Assembly: GCA_029204045.2 (NCBI GenBank)
Contig: CM055073.1
Span: forward strand, 27,748,294 to 27,812,293
Length of the DNA stretch: 64,000 nt
DNA from: Tillandsia leiboldiana
Lineage: Eukaryota > Streptophyta > Magnoliopsida > Poales > Bromeliaceae
Direction: 5' to 3'
The position numbers were made by a program, and so were the translations under genes. Below the pieces are notes generated by a model. That model saw only the letters and a program-made list of their open reading frames with translations. It was not told the DNA's origin and searched no databases. Positions 1 through 11,425 of this stretch are shown piece after piece (position 1 is the stretch's first letter; every line of letters begins with the position of its first letter).

Positions 1-454
1 CGGTAGAGTCTAAAATAATTTTCAAATCCGGACTCAAATCTGGACCTGATAAAAATAGCCGATAGTAATACTCAATGGAATATGATAGTTTTTTCATAAA
101 TTTTGTACTCATTAAAGTAATGTGCCTTTCTTATATTAAAATATATTCGTATTTCTTTTGAATAAATTTTATTAGATTAGGTGCAACGTAGGAGAATGCG
201 AGTTTTTTTATAATGATATTTTATAATTTTTTCATATAATGTTTAATAAAATTTGTAAATATTATATGCATATGAATATTCATACTCGATCTAGATCTGA
301 TCCGTACTCGAGAATGTTTACAATTCAAAAATATTACTTAATAAAGTATATGTCACTCATTTATTCAAACATTCAATAATTGAATTAAATAACATCAGAA
401 TACCGTTATTAAATACCAACTGGTCTCCTACTTACTTGATATGGTACGACACGG
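1..454. other. AT-rich non-coding DNA
   Basis: No convincing reading frame, RNA gene or bounded repeat is visible here. The stretch is AT-rich with short A and T runs, like the rest of the intergenic background. Confidence 0.6.
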
Positions 455-644
455 CACGACAGGATTAGTGTACATGGCACGCCACCTCCTCTGTCCTTAT
501 AATAATTAGCCGCAGTTTCAATCTAGCCCCATCGATAAGACTCGTTGATTAAAGTAAGCTGATTTGTTCGATAATGAACCGAGGTAGCGTCTCATCCTTC
601 GCCTCAAGACACTTGGCTCTTCTTGACCGGTTCAATTCCTCACA
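455..644 (-). repeat. Dispersed LTR-like fragment, related to 37545-37755
   Basis: This segment aligns by eye, with scattered mismatches and short gaps, to 37545-37755: both share a run with 'catggca', 'ttagccgcag', 'gtctcat' and 'cgcctcaag' in the same order. At 37755 the homologous sequence ends in the complement of TGTGAGGAACC, which looks like an LTR start on the minus strand. The copy here is therefore read as the 5' end of a minus-strand LTR, truncated on its left. Identity is inferred from the pair only. Confidence 0.5.
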
Positions 645-928
645 CTATGTTTTTCTTTTCTTTTCTTCAGATAATTTTATATGTATATCTATAAATTTCT
701 AAAATTATAAATTTATTTTCATAAAATTTTAATTGGTAAACATTATAATATATAATTTAACTATACAGGTTGATTGATATTAGTTAACTGTTAAATTTGC
801 ACTGTTTGCACCATTCTATCATTTTCAAAAAAAAGAATTTGGCCTTTTTGCAAAAAAAAAAAGTTTTGCGTTTTTGTAAAAGTAAACCATTTTTTTTTTT
901 TACAGATTCAGACTAATTGGTGTAAAAA

Positions 929-1291
929 TGACCAAAATTGCATTTGTACCTTAAAACCCTATCTCCCCTTTCTCCGTCCTTTTCTCGCAGACTTATATTT
1001 CTTTCGTTGGCGGCAGTTTCGAATGCTCATCCTAACTCTGCTTCTACACCAATACTTTCGTTGCTTCTGCATCGTGGTGTTCCTCACGAGCTAGAGGAAG
1101 ATAGTAAACTTGACCAAATTACCTTTGTACCTTAAAACCTTATCTCCCCTTCCTCCGTCCTTTCCTCACATACTCATATTTCCTTCGTTGGTGGTAGTCT
1201 CGAATGCTCATCCTAACTTTGCCTCTACACCAACACTTTCGTTGCTTCCGCATCGTGGTGTTCCTCACGAGAGAGAGGAAGACAGTAAACA
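929..1291 (+). repeat. Two-copy tandem repeat, period about 182 bp
   Basis: Unit 1 (929-1110) and unit 2 (1111-1291) both begin 'tgaccaaa' and run collinearly through 'ccttaaaacc', 'tctccgtcc', 'cgaatgctcatcctaac' and 'catcgtggtgttcctcacga' to 'gtaaac'. They differ by scattered substitutions, so the duplication is not very recent. Short open frames cross each unit, but they have no recognisable domain and the homologous frames start and stop differently. I do not call a gene. Confidence 0.8.
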
Positions 1292-1357
1292 TGACCCGCT
1301 GGTCGTCGCGGCCGTTTGAAGCTTCGCCGGAGATGGAGACGAAAGTGACATGGGAAG

Positions 1358-1705
1358 AGGACGATGATCGTTGGTCGAGAATACTTTCAAAGCATATTCG
1401 TGGCGCGAGTATGATCGACAGCGGCGAGGTGGCGGCGGTAGTAAGAGAAAAATTTGGTGGATGACATAATGTTGCATTTGAATATATGTTGCCCTCTTTA
1501 GCAAGAAAATTGCACTATTTTACAGTTTATTGTATGTATCGAATAGTATAACTTTTTTGCTAAATAGTATGATATATGCTCAAATAGCGCAACAACAGGT
1601 CATCCGTCAGATTTTTCGCTCATTATTGCTACCACCTTGTCGTTGTTAGCCATGCTCACTAACGTGCTTCGGGAGCATTCTCGACCAACAATCATTGCCT
1701 TACTC
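1358..1705. repeat. Inverted repeat, arms about 110 bp
   Basis: The left arm (about 1358-1468) pairs with the right arm (about 1598-1705). 'ttggtcgagaat' near 1370 is mirrored by 'attctcgaccaa' near 1679, and 'tttggtggatgac' near 1453 by 'gtcatccgtcagat' near 1600. The spacer is about 130 bp. The unit abuts the tandem repeat at 929-1291 and both may belong to one decayed DNA transposon, but I cannot find clean termini or a target duplication. Confidence 0.6.
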
Positions 1706-1710
1706 CTTTG

Positions 1711-2051
1711 CCAACTTCAACATCATCTCTAGCAATGCTTCGAGCGGCACCACCCCATCTCTACCGCTGCAACCTTATCGAATAATGCCAAAAATAGCCG
1801 TAGCTACGAGCTAGTCAAGCTTTGTCATCATTCTCTCACTCATGGGCAAGATAGAGCAAGAGCACGACAGTAACTTAGGGGCGATGGAGGAGGAGTGAGA
1901 GAAAATAGGAGGAGACAGAGAGCAAAAAGAAAAAGAATAGAGATATTTTGATTATTTATAAAAAATTTGGTCTAAATATATAAAAATAAAAAAATTGGCT
2001 CACATTTGCAAATTCACAAAACTAGTGAATTTTTATGCAAAATGGATTATA
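1711..2051. other. Non-coding, no feature seen
   Basis: Mixed-composition sequence grading into A-rich DNA. I see no frame, RNA gene or clear repeat boundary. Confidence 0.5.
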
Positions 2052-2206
2052 AGGTGTATGATGTACACCCCACCTATCTAAAGGTAGGGTGTCCTCCACT
2101 GGTCACTTCGAAGTGACCAGTGAAATTCACCCTATCCCTGGATGAGTGGGACGTAAAATATACACCCCCTTTGGGGTGTAGAATAAGCATTTTCCATTTA
2201 TAAATT
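2052..2206. mobile_element. Degenerate copy of the 172-bp Mutator-type MITE family
   Basis: It keeps the family's layout: 'gatgtacaccccacc' near the left, a central self-complementary 'ggtcacttcgaagtgacc' at 2101-2118, and 'ggggtgtagaataagcatttt' style right-end sequence near 2194. The left terminus (NAATGCTAC) is lost. Better copies lie at 22759, 39748, 41271, 43344 and 51423. Confidence 0.55.
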
Positions 2207-2295
2207 ATAGTTTATGTAAATGATAGAAAATTAGAATAAAAAATGTAAAATAGATAAAAATTGTTAAATATAATTTTAAAAAATTACTCATCAAA

Positions 2296-2344
<49 letters not shown>

Positions 2345-2755
2345 GTATAGCCCATAAACTTTCTCTTAGAAATTTTGAACTGTAAAAGTGGCACTCTTAT
2401 TTGAGTTGATATAGGTCGAAAATAAATAAATAATATATATATATATTATTTTAAAATTGATATGTAGTAAATTTGAATATTATTTTTAAATTTTTATTTT
2501 TTATTAGTATTACTATTAAATTTTAATAGTAATTAGTAAAACTAATAGCAAAAGTAAACATCAATTATAATAAATTAATAATATTATTAATTAGTTAGTA
2601 TTAATGTTTTATTAAAGTTTAATTCAACCTTCCTCAAAATAGTTTCAAACGAACTAGCTCAAATTAATTTCAACCCAAATGCGAGCTGAATCATCCTAAC
2701 TCGTTTTAATTTTTAGCCTAGCACGAGCCGGCTCGAATTATTTTCGAGCCATTTC
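2207..2755. other. AT-rich non-coding DNA with (ATT)n microsatellite
   Basis: An uninterrupted ATT repeat of about 16 units runs from about 2298 to 2344. The rest is AT-rich with no frame or bounded element that I can recognise. Confidence 0.7.
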
Positions 2756-3219
2756 TGGGGATGTCAACGGGTCGGATTCGGAGCGGATTTTTAAAAATCC
2801 GAACCCGAATCCGAATCCGACTACCAAATCCGAATCCGACGAATTTTAAAAATTCATATTCAAATTCGAATCTGACCAAAAATTCAAAATTCGAACCCGA
2901 AAATTCAAACATGAAATAATTATTTTTCTTTTTTCTTTACAATATTTCAAAATATATTATATTAAATTTAAATTTTTAAAATATAAATTTAAATATAATA
3001 TCAAATATTTATATACACATATATTATATAACGTAAAATCAATTCGGGTTCGGGTTCGGATCGGGTACAATTAAAATTCATATCTAAATCCAAATCCGTC
3101 GGGTTTTCATTTTTTATATCCATATTCGAATCCATATTCATTTAATATCGAATAAATCCATTCCGTTCGGATTCGAATTTAGATAAAATTTTGGATATTC
3201 GTATCCATTGACATCCCTA
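2756..3219. mobile_element. hAT-type MITE (464 bp)
   Basis: The left end TGGGGATGTCAA and the right end (complement TAGGGATGTCAA) form terminal inverted repeats of the Ac/hAT type. The flanking 8-mers gccatttc (2748-2755) and gccgtctc (3220-3227) match at 6 of 8 positions with only transitions, consistent with an old 8-bp target duplication. The interior is a run of diverged TCCGAATCCGA-like motifs. No transposase is present. Related copies are at 45134-45598 and 46950-47342. Confidence 0.8.
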
Positions 3220-3513
3220 GCCGTCTCTAGCTGATCACAGCTTGTTCGTGTTCAACTCGACTTCTTGGACAACCAAGCCCATTAATTATAATATTAAATA
3301 AGGCCCATTTCAAAATGGGCTCGGCTTTATAAGCTTTGTGCCGCATCGCCTGTTTTGATACTAAGAGGTGTAGATGGCTAAGCATGAAATATTTGACAGA
3401 CGAGGAGTATGGGTAAAGTCCGTTTGGATGCATGTGTCTTTTTTTATTCTTCGTATTCATTTGATTTACTTGAGAAGCTATTGTATTTGGGAGATGCATA
3501 TATGATCAAATGA

Positions 3514-3740
3514 CATTACAATAAAATTATACTATAGCGATATTTTTAAATAGTTTTAAAATTTTAAAAAAAATACCGTTAACAAAAATACTAACATTTA
3601 TAATTAGTGTCGCTATATGTGCATTATTATAATGTGTTTCAAAAATATGTTCCTACAATCTAATTTTTAATATAGATGAAATATAAATAGTATAGTTACC
3701 ATGATAATTAGTGTCGCTATATATGCAGTCGTTAGGATGT
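3514..3740. mobile_element. Degenerate CACTA-type MITE
   Basis: The left end CATTACAATAAAATTATAC resembles the CACTAYAAYAAAATT terminus of the copies at 4034 and 4972, and the interior shares 'agtgtcgctatat'. The right terminus is not preserved and part of the interior seems repeated or rearranged, so the right boundary is approximate. Confidence 0.5.
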
Positions 3741-4033
3741 TTGGTGGCGTGCCGTAGAAATTATATGATAAATCGAATTGAGTCCAATTTATATGTTATG
3801 TTATTATTTACTGTAGGATTAAATATTTAATCATTGTACTTTCTCATCATACTTGTTATTTAATCATTGTACTTTCTCATCATACTTGTTTTGTTCATAT
3901 TTTATTTTTTTTAAGAAAAATTTTATGCTGGCTTCATTCTGATTGAAAATCTATTTGATATTCAGAATTATCTAGCCCTATTAAGGGAAAAAAAAGAAAA
4001 AAAAAAGGGTAAAATCAGATAGAAATATACTAT

Positions 4034-4290
4034 CACTATAACAAAATTGTACTATAGCGACACTTTAAGTGTCCCTAAAATTTTAAAAAATATTGCTGAA
4101 AAAAAATATCGACACTTATAATTAGTGTCGCTATATGTGCAGTCGCTAGAGTGTATAGGGACACATTACTGTAATGTGTCTCAAATATGTATCTCTATAA
4201 TTTAATTTTGAATATAGATGAAATATAAATAGGACATTTACAAAAAAATATCATACAAATATATTGTTATAATATAATTTTGTTGCAGTG
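4034..4290. mobile_element. CACTA-type MITE (257 bp), TSD TAT
   Basis: It begins CACTATAACAAAATTGTAC and ends with the complement of CACTGCAACAAAATTATA. The 3-bp flanks are TAT at 4031-4033 and TAT at 4291-4293, as expected for CACTA (En/Spm) elements. The interior has 'agcgacactt' and 'agtgtcgctatatgtgcag', which recur in all copies of this family. It is non-coding. Confidence 0.85.
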
Positions 4291-4494
4291 TATCCGTCAT
4301 TTGAAGAATACTAACCATTTTAAATTTTGTACTGATAAATTACGTATAGATTTGAACTAATGCCATGCTTAATCTTATTAGAAAAAATATATTTTAATCT
4401 AATTTTTTTATAAAATAATTTCTGATCTAAATTTATTTGGATAAATTAAAAAATAATAATAATTTAATAATATTTATATATTAAGTACTCCCAC

Positions 4495-4680
4495 TCTCCA
4501 ACCCTCTTCTCTCTCTTGTCGCGCACGCACACTCTCCCTCTCCTCTCCACTACTAATATTTAATAATAATTAATTTTTAATTATAATAATAATTTTAATA
4601 ATTTTTAATTATTATTAAATATTAGTATAGGTGGAGAGAGAGAGTGTGTATGAGAGGGTGGTGAGGAGAGAGAATTTTGT
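4495..4680. repeat. Near-palindromic hairpin unit
   Basis: The left side (CT-rich, then 'actaatatttaataataatt') is mirrored by the right side ('aattattattaaatattagt', then GA-rich). The whole unit of about 185 bp could fold into one long hairpin with a small AT loop near 4590. No target duplication was found. It could be a tiny MITE or a small-RNA hairpin; the sequence alone does not decide. Confidence 0.65.
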
Positions 4681-4971
4681 GTCTTTAACTATGAAAAAAA
4701 AATTGATAAAAAAAATTATGAAAAATAAAATTTATAGCTATTAGTGCTTGTTTTGCACATTTTATTGAATTTTAAAATATAATTAAAAATTTTAAATTTT
4801 AAATTTTAAAATTGAAATTAAATCTAAAATTTTAAATTGGTGACGCTCCGGTCTCAGTAAATCTTCCGCGGTGAAATTTTTTATGATTATCATATTTGTG
4901 ATACCTTTTGTCCTACAAAATATACAGATTTGAATCCAAATTGGATCAAATTCAAAATTTTTTGGCGTATC

Positions 4972-5229
4972 CACTATAACAAAATTAGATTATAGAAACA
5001 TATTTATGTGACATTTTTGTGTAAGTTTTCTATATATATTTCATCTATATCTAAAATTAAATTATAGAAATATATTTTTGGAAAATATTATAATAATGTG
5101 TCGCTCTACATTCTAACGACTGCACATATAGTAACACTAATAATAAATGTCGGTATTTTTATCGGCAACACTTTTTTTAGATTTTAAAAATACTTAAAAA
5201 TATCGCTATAGCATAATTTTATTATAGTG
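4972..5229. mobile_element. CACTA-type MITE (258 bp), TSD ATC
   Basis: It starts CACTATAACAAAATTAGA and ends with the complement of CACTATAATAAAATTATG. The flanks ATC (4969-4971) and ATC (5230-5232) are an exact 3-bp target duplication. Compared with the copy at 4034 its interior is inverted, because 'aagtgtcggtattt'-type sequence lies on the right. Confidence 0.85.
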
Positions 5230-5445
5230 ATCGATCGTTTGAAAAACATATGCACGCATTCATAAACATGTCATCATATTGCCCGGAGAGTGAAGTTGTC
5301 GAGTCATAATCAAAACCCGCAGATATTTTATATTGGCAATATGCTTAATTTGTAAGGTAAATTACCCTTTCTCTTTTAATCGGTGACTTTAAAATCTAAC
5401 ATGGGTTTTTAGTTAACCAAATCCCATCTGAAATTGAAAAACACA

Positions 5446-5526
5446 ATGTTTTAAAAATCAGGCTTGATCCGAAAATATTACTGGTCAAGGGTTACTGGGT
5501 CAATCACTAGTTGAGCCAACAATATC
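5446..5526. repeat. Left part of a MITE-like repeat split by a solo LTR
   Basis: It begins 'atgttttaaaaatc' and continues at 9331 after the solo LTR. The same beginning occurs at about 46328 (gcaatgttttaaaaactg) and, inverted, near 44735. The far end at 9732 has the complement of 'atgatttaaaaaccg', so the intact unit seems to have carried terminal inverted repeats. Confidence 0.6.
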
Positions 5527-8500
5527 TGTCACGCCCCGAGTTTCGAAAAGCAGGCTAATTTTTTATTTTTTTTATTTTTTGAAATCAGAGTTTAAAATAT
5601 TTCAGGCGTGGACAGATCACCACATGTATAGAAAATTTTCTGTCCACTTGGACAGAGCCTTTCCTATACATGCACGGCTAAACATTTACAGTCAATACCA
5701 AAATAGTTTAAACTACACGTACAATATTAATCATTTTATAATATTTTGAAATATAAATGCGGAAGATAAAATAAACTGATGACATAAGGGTCAGCACTAT
5801 CGCAACAACCTCACCAACGTGCCCCGACATCCAAACATCCGAACGACCTGAAAAATGGTCACCTAGGGGGTGTGAGATACATCGACAGTGTATCCCAGTG
5901 AGTACGACGGGCCGAGAAATAGCTAATCGTACATACTGGTATATAATAACTAGAGGATAGTAAAAGATCAGTAGGTAAGGTAGGTATAGAATCAGATAAC
6001 TGTAAATATGGTTAAGCATGTATATGGGTACAGCAATACAAGGCTAAACATATATATGAGTATAGCAACATAGGGCTAAGCATGTATATGGGTATAACAA
6101 CATAGTGCTAGGCATGTATACGGGTATAGCAATATAGGGCTAAACATGTATATGTGTATAGCACATAGGGCTAAACATGCTGAAATATAAAGAGCTATCA
6201 TCATGCAAACAGATATATAATAAATGCCAATGTACCCAACCGATGCTGCCATTTTGGTCGCTGGACCTCAGGCGATGATCTCATAGTAGAACCAACCACA
6301 ACCATACTGGATTCCACCTAGCCGAGCTAAACAGCAATCCCGTACCATTGATATAGCCGCGAGGATCATCGTACCTAACGGTATAGTCGAGAGTTTCCTC
6401 ATATCGGTACAACCGAGGGGCTCCCCGTACCCAGTGATACGACAAGAGGGGATTGCTCACGGGTCAACCAGACCCTCTACCGGTAAAGAACGCAATGTGG
6501 GGGATCAATTCCACAGTGTACGCGAGTGAACAGCAGGTGCACAACGATCACAATACTGATGCTCCGAGCTCACGGTCCAAAGACCGGACAAACCGGCACT
6601 AAGCCTGAAATCCCAATGGGGATGCAATAACCCAAACCTGTGCAGTACTGAATGCAAGATGTAGTAGCTATTTGAATATGTGAATGGCTAATCATACACA
6701 TGGCATATGTCCAAATAAAAGCAGAGCAGGATGGATGACTAGGTATAAACTGACAGCTACCTAATATCCAATCAAGCATGGCAAATATCCATATGCAACA
6801 GGTATACTAAAGCATGAGTATAAACTAGAAATAAACAAATAATGGCAAAAGCTCAAGGATATAATCTGCGCTACCACAAGAACAGGGGTCCGGCCAATTA
6901 AGGCACCTCAGAGGGACGAAGAGATAAAGCCCGGACCGAAGAAAATCCACCTGTGTGTAGGCGGACCGATGAGTCCACCAGAAGGCTCGCGGGCCGGAGT
7001 CAGACTGCAGAGATCTGAATCACGAACATAGGTCAAGGACGGACTCACACATACCCCAAACCACATACTTCCAGCGAAAGGTGCAAAGATCACATGCACG
7101 CTGTCTACAGCAACTTATGAGACTACAATTATATTTAGACCCCCAGACTTTGCTAAAATTATGTTTTATTCATATAAAAATCACTAATTAAGCCACAACT
7201 TTTAATCCGGGAATCTTTAAACCAAAATAATTTACCAGCAACTATATTTTGACGTCTGGATCTCGTGCTCACGGCTTGTAATCAAACTGAGCCATAAAAA
7301 CACAAGTTGGCCCATGATTATTATGCATTGGGTCTCAAGATTACAATACCTATTTTCCATTGGATCTTTTCCAGTTTTAGTGTGAGCATCATGCTCAGGG
7401 ACATCCAAATATACAGAAGCTCACTATTGGACCTCTGCAAAACCACCAAATTAGGTGTAGGATCAGGATGATCAAACTATGGCCTAAACAGAGCTCGGCT
7501 TTGAGCATTTGCCAACACAAGGGTTCTGGACCGCAACTAAGGTGAACATTGTTTAGAGGACATAAAAAATGTTCAGGGGCTCATCTGAAGAAGGTTGCAA
7601 ACCTGCTGGTTAAGTTGCTGGAGCAAGATGATCCCTCACCTTCTTCAATGGAGCACACAATGGCCGAACTCACTCTCCTCTCGGTCAAGCTTCAAACTAA
7701 GGTGAGCACACCCTTCCTTGGACCTCCAGAGGTGGAAATAACCAAAGCCTCGCAAGCTAGGGCTTCCCCGTGCTCCCCCAAACCGAGGAAGAAGATAACA
7801 TAGCTTAATTAACCCATTAATGGCAAGTCGGTAACCACGCTGCATGGGTCTCATGCAAATGTCTTAATGGGATTCTCGAGGTGTCAGGAGAGTTACCAGG
7901 GTTTGCCGGCGCCGGAGGAGCGACGACGGTGATAGGGCGGCGATGCTCGGCCAACACCAAGAACCAAGCTTTTAGGTTTTGCTCCCCCGCGCTCTACATC
8001 GCACCAAAAGGCTTCAAACTTTTTGGAGATCCTCCTAGGGTCCTATAGGAGAAACTGATCAACTTTGTTTCCCCGAAAAAGCCTCGGAGACTCCGCACAA
8101 AAATCACGGCTAAATTAGGGTTCCGGCGACCCCCCACCACTTCATCCACCGGCAACCGAGGGTCCCGGGGCTTCGCGGCTTCACCTGGGGTACCTCCTCG
8201 ATCTCAGAACACGACTGCTAGGGTCTAGGTTGCAAGAAAAATCGAGCAGTAGGAGATTTCACCTTACCGGATCCGAGGAAGAAGAAGTCTTCTTCCCGGC
8301 ATCACGCGGCCACGGCAGTGCACAGGACCACCTCGGCTTGTCTTCTGGATGTAGGAGATGACCGCAGAGAGATTTGGGCACAGGTCTAAGGGCTTGGGTA
8401 CTCCACTTCTCCCACAAACCGAGATCAAGAATTATTCTTGAAAACTCTTGCTTTTTCGGCGATGGCCGGCGGCGTCTTGGGTGTAACCGTCGTGGAAGAT

Positions 8501-9330
8501 TGCAGAGGGAGGTGAGGGGTTTCCCTGGTGCGGCTGGGGTGCAATGGATTCGGGGTAGGGTTCATAACAAAAGCCCTAATATATATACTACTTGCAACAA
8601 TATGCAAACTAGTCCCCCAAGTCTCAATTTTTTAAGTTAGGTCCTTTCTAGGGACTTTGTCTCACATCCAGATCCCTCTCCAAAAAGTTTCAATCAATTT
8701 GGTCCATAAAATGTGGACTTTTTTACAAAAATACCTCTTTTTCTCTATTTTTCATGCATTTCGAGGCACTAGAGTCGCCGAATTGAAAAAATGGCTTCGC
8801 CATGACGTCTGGCTCGACGAAATCTTTTAGGAAGCGTATTTGGTTTCTCGAGTTTGCGCCCCAATAAATTCTCGCTCCATCTTATACGGTGTAATTAACA
8901 GTTTGGCACGCACTACAATGCCCTAGGCTCGTCAAACCTAAATTTCGTCAGCACCACTGCACTCAAAACGATGATGCCATTTAAATCGAGTATCTGGACC
9001 GTCTGATTCGGACTCCAGACGGTCGATCGGCCGACGTTGGCCGACGGAGGATTTAAATCAGGGATTACTATTCATAACTTAAGTTGTGGCCCCACTTCTC
9101 TTTTCGCTGATTTTGAGATAATCTGACCCTCAGATCGAAAATCGGTTTACACCATTTTTAATCAATTCGACGAGACGGTAGCACTGGTGATTTCAGATTA
9201 TCGAGATCAGACTCGGATCTGTAAATCGGAAAATCGTGTCTCGAAAATTATGCAATTTGCACACCGGTACACAACCACTTAGGTTTCTTTTGCATTTCTC
9301 TTTTTGAATTTAAATTTCACGAGTCATACA
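5527..9330 (-). mobile_element. Solo LTR of a long-LTR Ty3/gypsy family (3804 bp), TSD ATATC
   Basis: Read on the minus strand it starts TGTATGACTCGTGAAATTTA and ends CTCGGGGCGTGACA, so it has TG...CA termini. ATATC at 5522-5526 and at 9331-9335 is an exact 5-bp target duplication. There is no primer site, interior or second LTR, so it is a solo LTR formed by LTR-LTR recombination. Its 3' end is recognisably related to element B's LTR (25874-30364): both carry the 'ccgtgcatgtatagg' region, a 'tttaccggtaaag' region and the same GGGGCGTGACA terminus. Open frames inside (for example near 7549-7803 and 8374-8640) lie within the LTR and show no domain. Confidence 0.92.
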
Positions 9331-9732
9331 ATATCAGTATAACATGATAAATATTTAATTATTATTTTTTATTTTATTATATATTATTAATCTAGTATTA
9401 TACTTAATTATAAACTACTAATTTTCAGGCTAAATTAAGTAGATATAAGTTTTTAAATTTTACTTTTTATAAGATTAATCTGTGCTATTAAAAAATAAAA
9501 TAAGCTAAATTAATTTTAAGCCGTAGAATTTTAATATTATTTGATTAAAAAATTTAACCGGTTTTAATTAAAATCAGATCGGTTCACCTGTTCCGTTGTT
9601 GAGCCGTCGGTTCAAATGACATAAAGTAATATTTTGACTTATTCAATTCAAAGGGTTGAACAAGATGACTTTATAGATTGAGTCACGGTCATAGCAACCG
9701 AATTGGCTAGTTTTATTCGGTTTTTAAATCAT
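9331..9732. repeat. Right part of the MITE-like repeat split by the solo LTR
   Basis: It continues 5446-5526 after the duplicated ATATC. The 'ataaatatttaattattattttt' region and the later 'gacggttcaa'-like sequence align with the right arm of the large inverted repeat (46390-46760) and, inverted, with its left arm (44355-44700). So the arm sequence belongs to a dispersed repeat present at least three times here. Confidence 0.6.
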
Positions 9733-9991
9733 CACGTAAAGTACTATTATATTATAGGAATATATTTTTATAATATTTTTGTGTAAGTGTCTTATCTATA
9801 TTTCATCTATATTCAAAATTAGATTATAAGATCATATTTTTTGAACACATTATAATAATGTATCGTTATATATCCTAGCAAATGCACATATAACGATACT
9901 AATAATAAGTGTCGGTATTTTTGCTAATAATATTTTTTAAAAATTTTAAAAATATTTAAAAATATCGTTATAACATAATTTTATTATAGTG
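9733..9991. mobile_element. Degenerate CACTA-type MITE
   Basis: The right end matches the family (complement of CACTATAATAAAATTATG), and the interior carries 'aagtgtcggtattt' and the 'atatttcatctatattcaaaatta' region. The left end is altered to CACGTAAAGTACTATTATA, and the flanking triplets (cat, aag) do not match. It is an older copy of the family at 4034, 4972, 43532 and 51664. Confidence 0.6.
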
Positions 9992-10289
9992 AAGCTACCG
10001 TGTTAAGAGTTGGCCTAGTGGGCTTAATTTGGTTCCAAGCTCAAGTTAAATCTTAAGATGAGACTTCATATGATAAATTTCAAACTTATAACCTATATTT
10101 ATATGGATGGATCAAAACCTCTTACAAATGCTCTTATTAATTTAAATAAAACTCCTTACACTGATTCCAACTATATAAATAGCTGATCTAAACTTACACC
10201 AATTAAAGTATTACTTGAGGAGAACAGTTAGAAATAGTATTAGCAGCTAGAGTTAGACTAATATATTTTTTAAGTACCTTGTTTTTGTA

Positions 10290-10665
10290 CTTATAAATCG
10301 GCTCAATTAGATCTGACCTAGAGTATTTAAAATAACAAAAAAATAAATTTTGTAATTTTTCGATATCATTTGCTTAGTAATCGAAAGGGCTAAAAATTAA
10401 TAATTTTCATGATCGTGGTAAGCCGTTTGCAAGTTTAACGATGTAGAAATATTTAAATCATGAAAAATTTTGATAATTTTTTTTTAAACTATATAAAACA
10501 AGATCAATATTTTTAATTTAAAATTTTAGTATTATATAATTATATTTTGTGGAATTTTTATTTTCAGCCGTTGATTTTGATTCCTTTCGATTACTGATAT
10601 CGAAAAATCACGAAATTTATTTTCTAAGTAGGTCGAATATTCTAAATTAAGTCTAACAGAGTTGA
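10290..10665. repeat. Fold-back repeat (inverted arms)
   Basis: Sequence around 10345-10390 (with 'atttttcgatatca' and 'agtaatcgaaagg') is mirrored around 10580-10635 ('cctttcgattactgatatcga', then 'aatttattttctaagtaggtc'). The unit is about 375 bp with an AT-rich centre. Target duplications are not clear, so it could be a MITE or a local inverted duplication. Confidence 0.6.
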
Positions 10666-10951
10666 CCGTCAATTTGAAAATCCCAACATAAAAAATAACT
10701 TATAAACATGAAAAATATTATACTTATAAAAATATACCAGCGACACACTAATTTATTCTTCTAACAACTTCACTTAATTTGTAGCTAAAGAAGAAGCTTT
10801 AAAATTGTATAGATACTTTAAATCTTTCTACTGCAAAATGATAGCTCTATTACATATGACAAAACCTTAAAATGAAACCATCTCTATATATTTTGATGCT
10901 TTTTTAAAATTATTATATAATCAACACAAATAATGCAAATAGGTACTAAGT
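10666..10951. other. AT-rich non-coding DNA flanking copy A
   Basis: No frame, RNA gene or repeat boundary is visible. ACTAA at 10952-10956, immediately before copy A, is its 5' target duplication. Confidence 0.6.
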
Positions 10952-11222
10952 ACTAATGTAGTGATCCGGACTCCCGCAGGAACTGTGCAACATTAAACAG
11001 TGACTGTAGGAAGCTTATTCGGTGAAGCAGAGCTTGTAGAATCGAAATTGGACATTTAATATAGACTCTGCGCGAAAATCGGAGCAAATGGAATTTTCCG
11101 GGAGCTTTCGGCAAAATTTCGGATGAGAATTTGGCGAAATGGACGTCGTATTTGGACTCAGCGCGCGAAATCGATCGAAACGGTATATTTACTTTAATTT
11201 TTCGGCACCTCGGTACTGTTCA

Positions 11223-11265
11223 CGCCGGAACAGTAACTCCGGCCGCCGGAATTACTGTTCCGGCG
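11223..11265. repeat. GC-rich perfect-spaced palindrome in the LTR
   Basis: Two 20-bp arms (11223-11242 and 11246-11265) are complementary at 19 of 20 positions and separated by 3 bases. The core is 'ggaacagtaactcc' against 'ggaattactgttcc'. It recurs near 19441-19483 and 59731-59773 in the other LTRs, so it is a conserved part of the family's U3 region. Confidence 0.8.
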
Positions 11266-11425
11266 ACCGGCGAGCGGCGGCGGGCGGCGGGCGGCGGCGC
11301 ACGGCGGCGGGCAGCGGCGCAGCGGCGGCACAGCGGCAGAGGGCGGCGGCGCAGGCGCGGGCGGGGGGCTCGGGTGCGCGGTCCATGGGCCTGGCGTGCA
11401 CCGGGAGCACCAAATACCCCCCGTG

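Noticed and set aside
7549..8640. Small open frames within the solo LTR (84 and 88 codons)
   Set aside because: They are embedded in LTR sequence, are not kept in the related LTRs, and have no recognisable domain.
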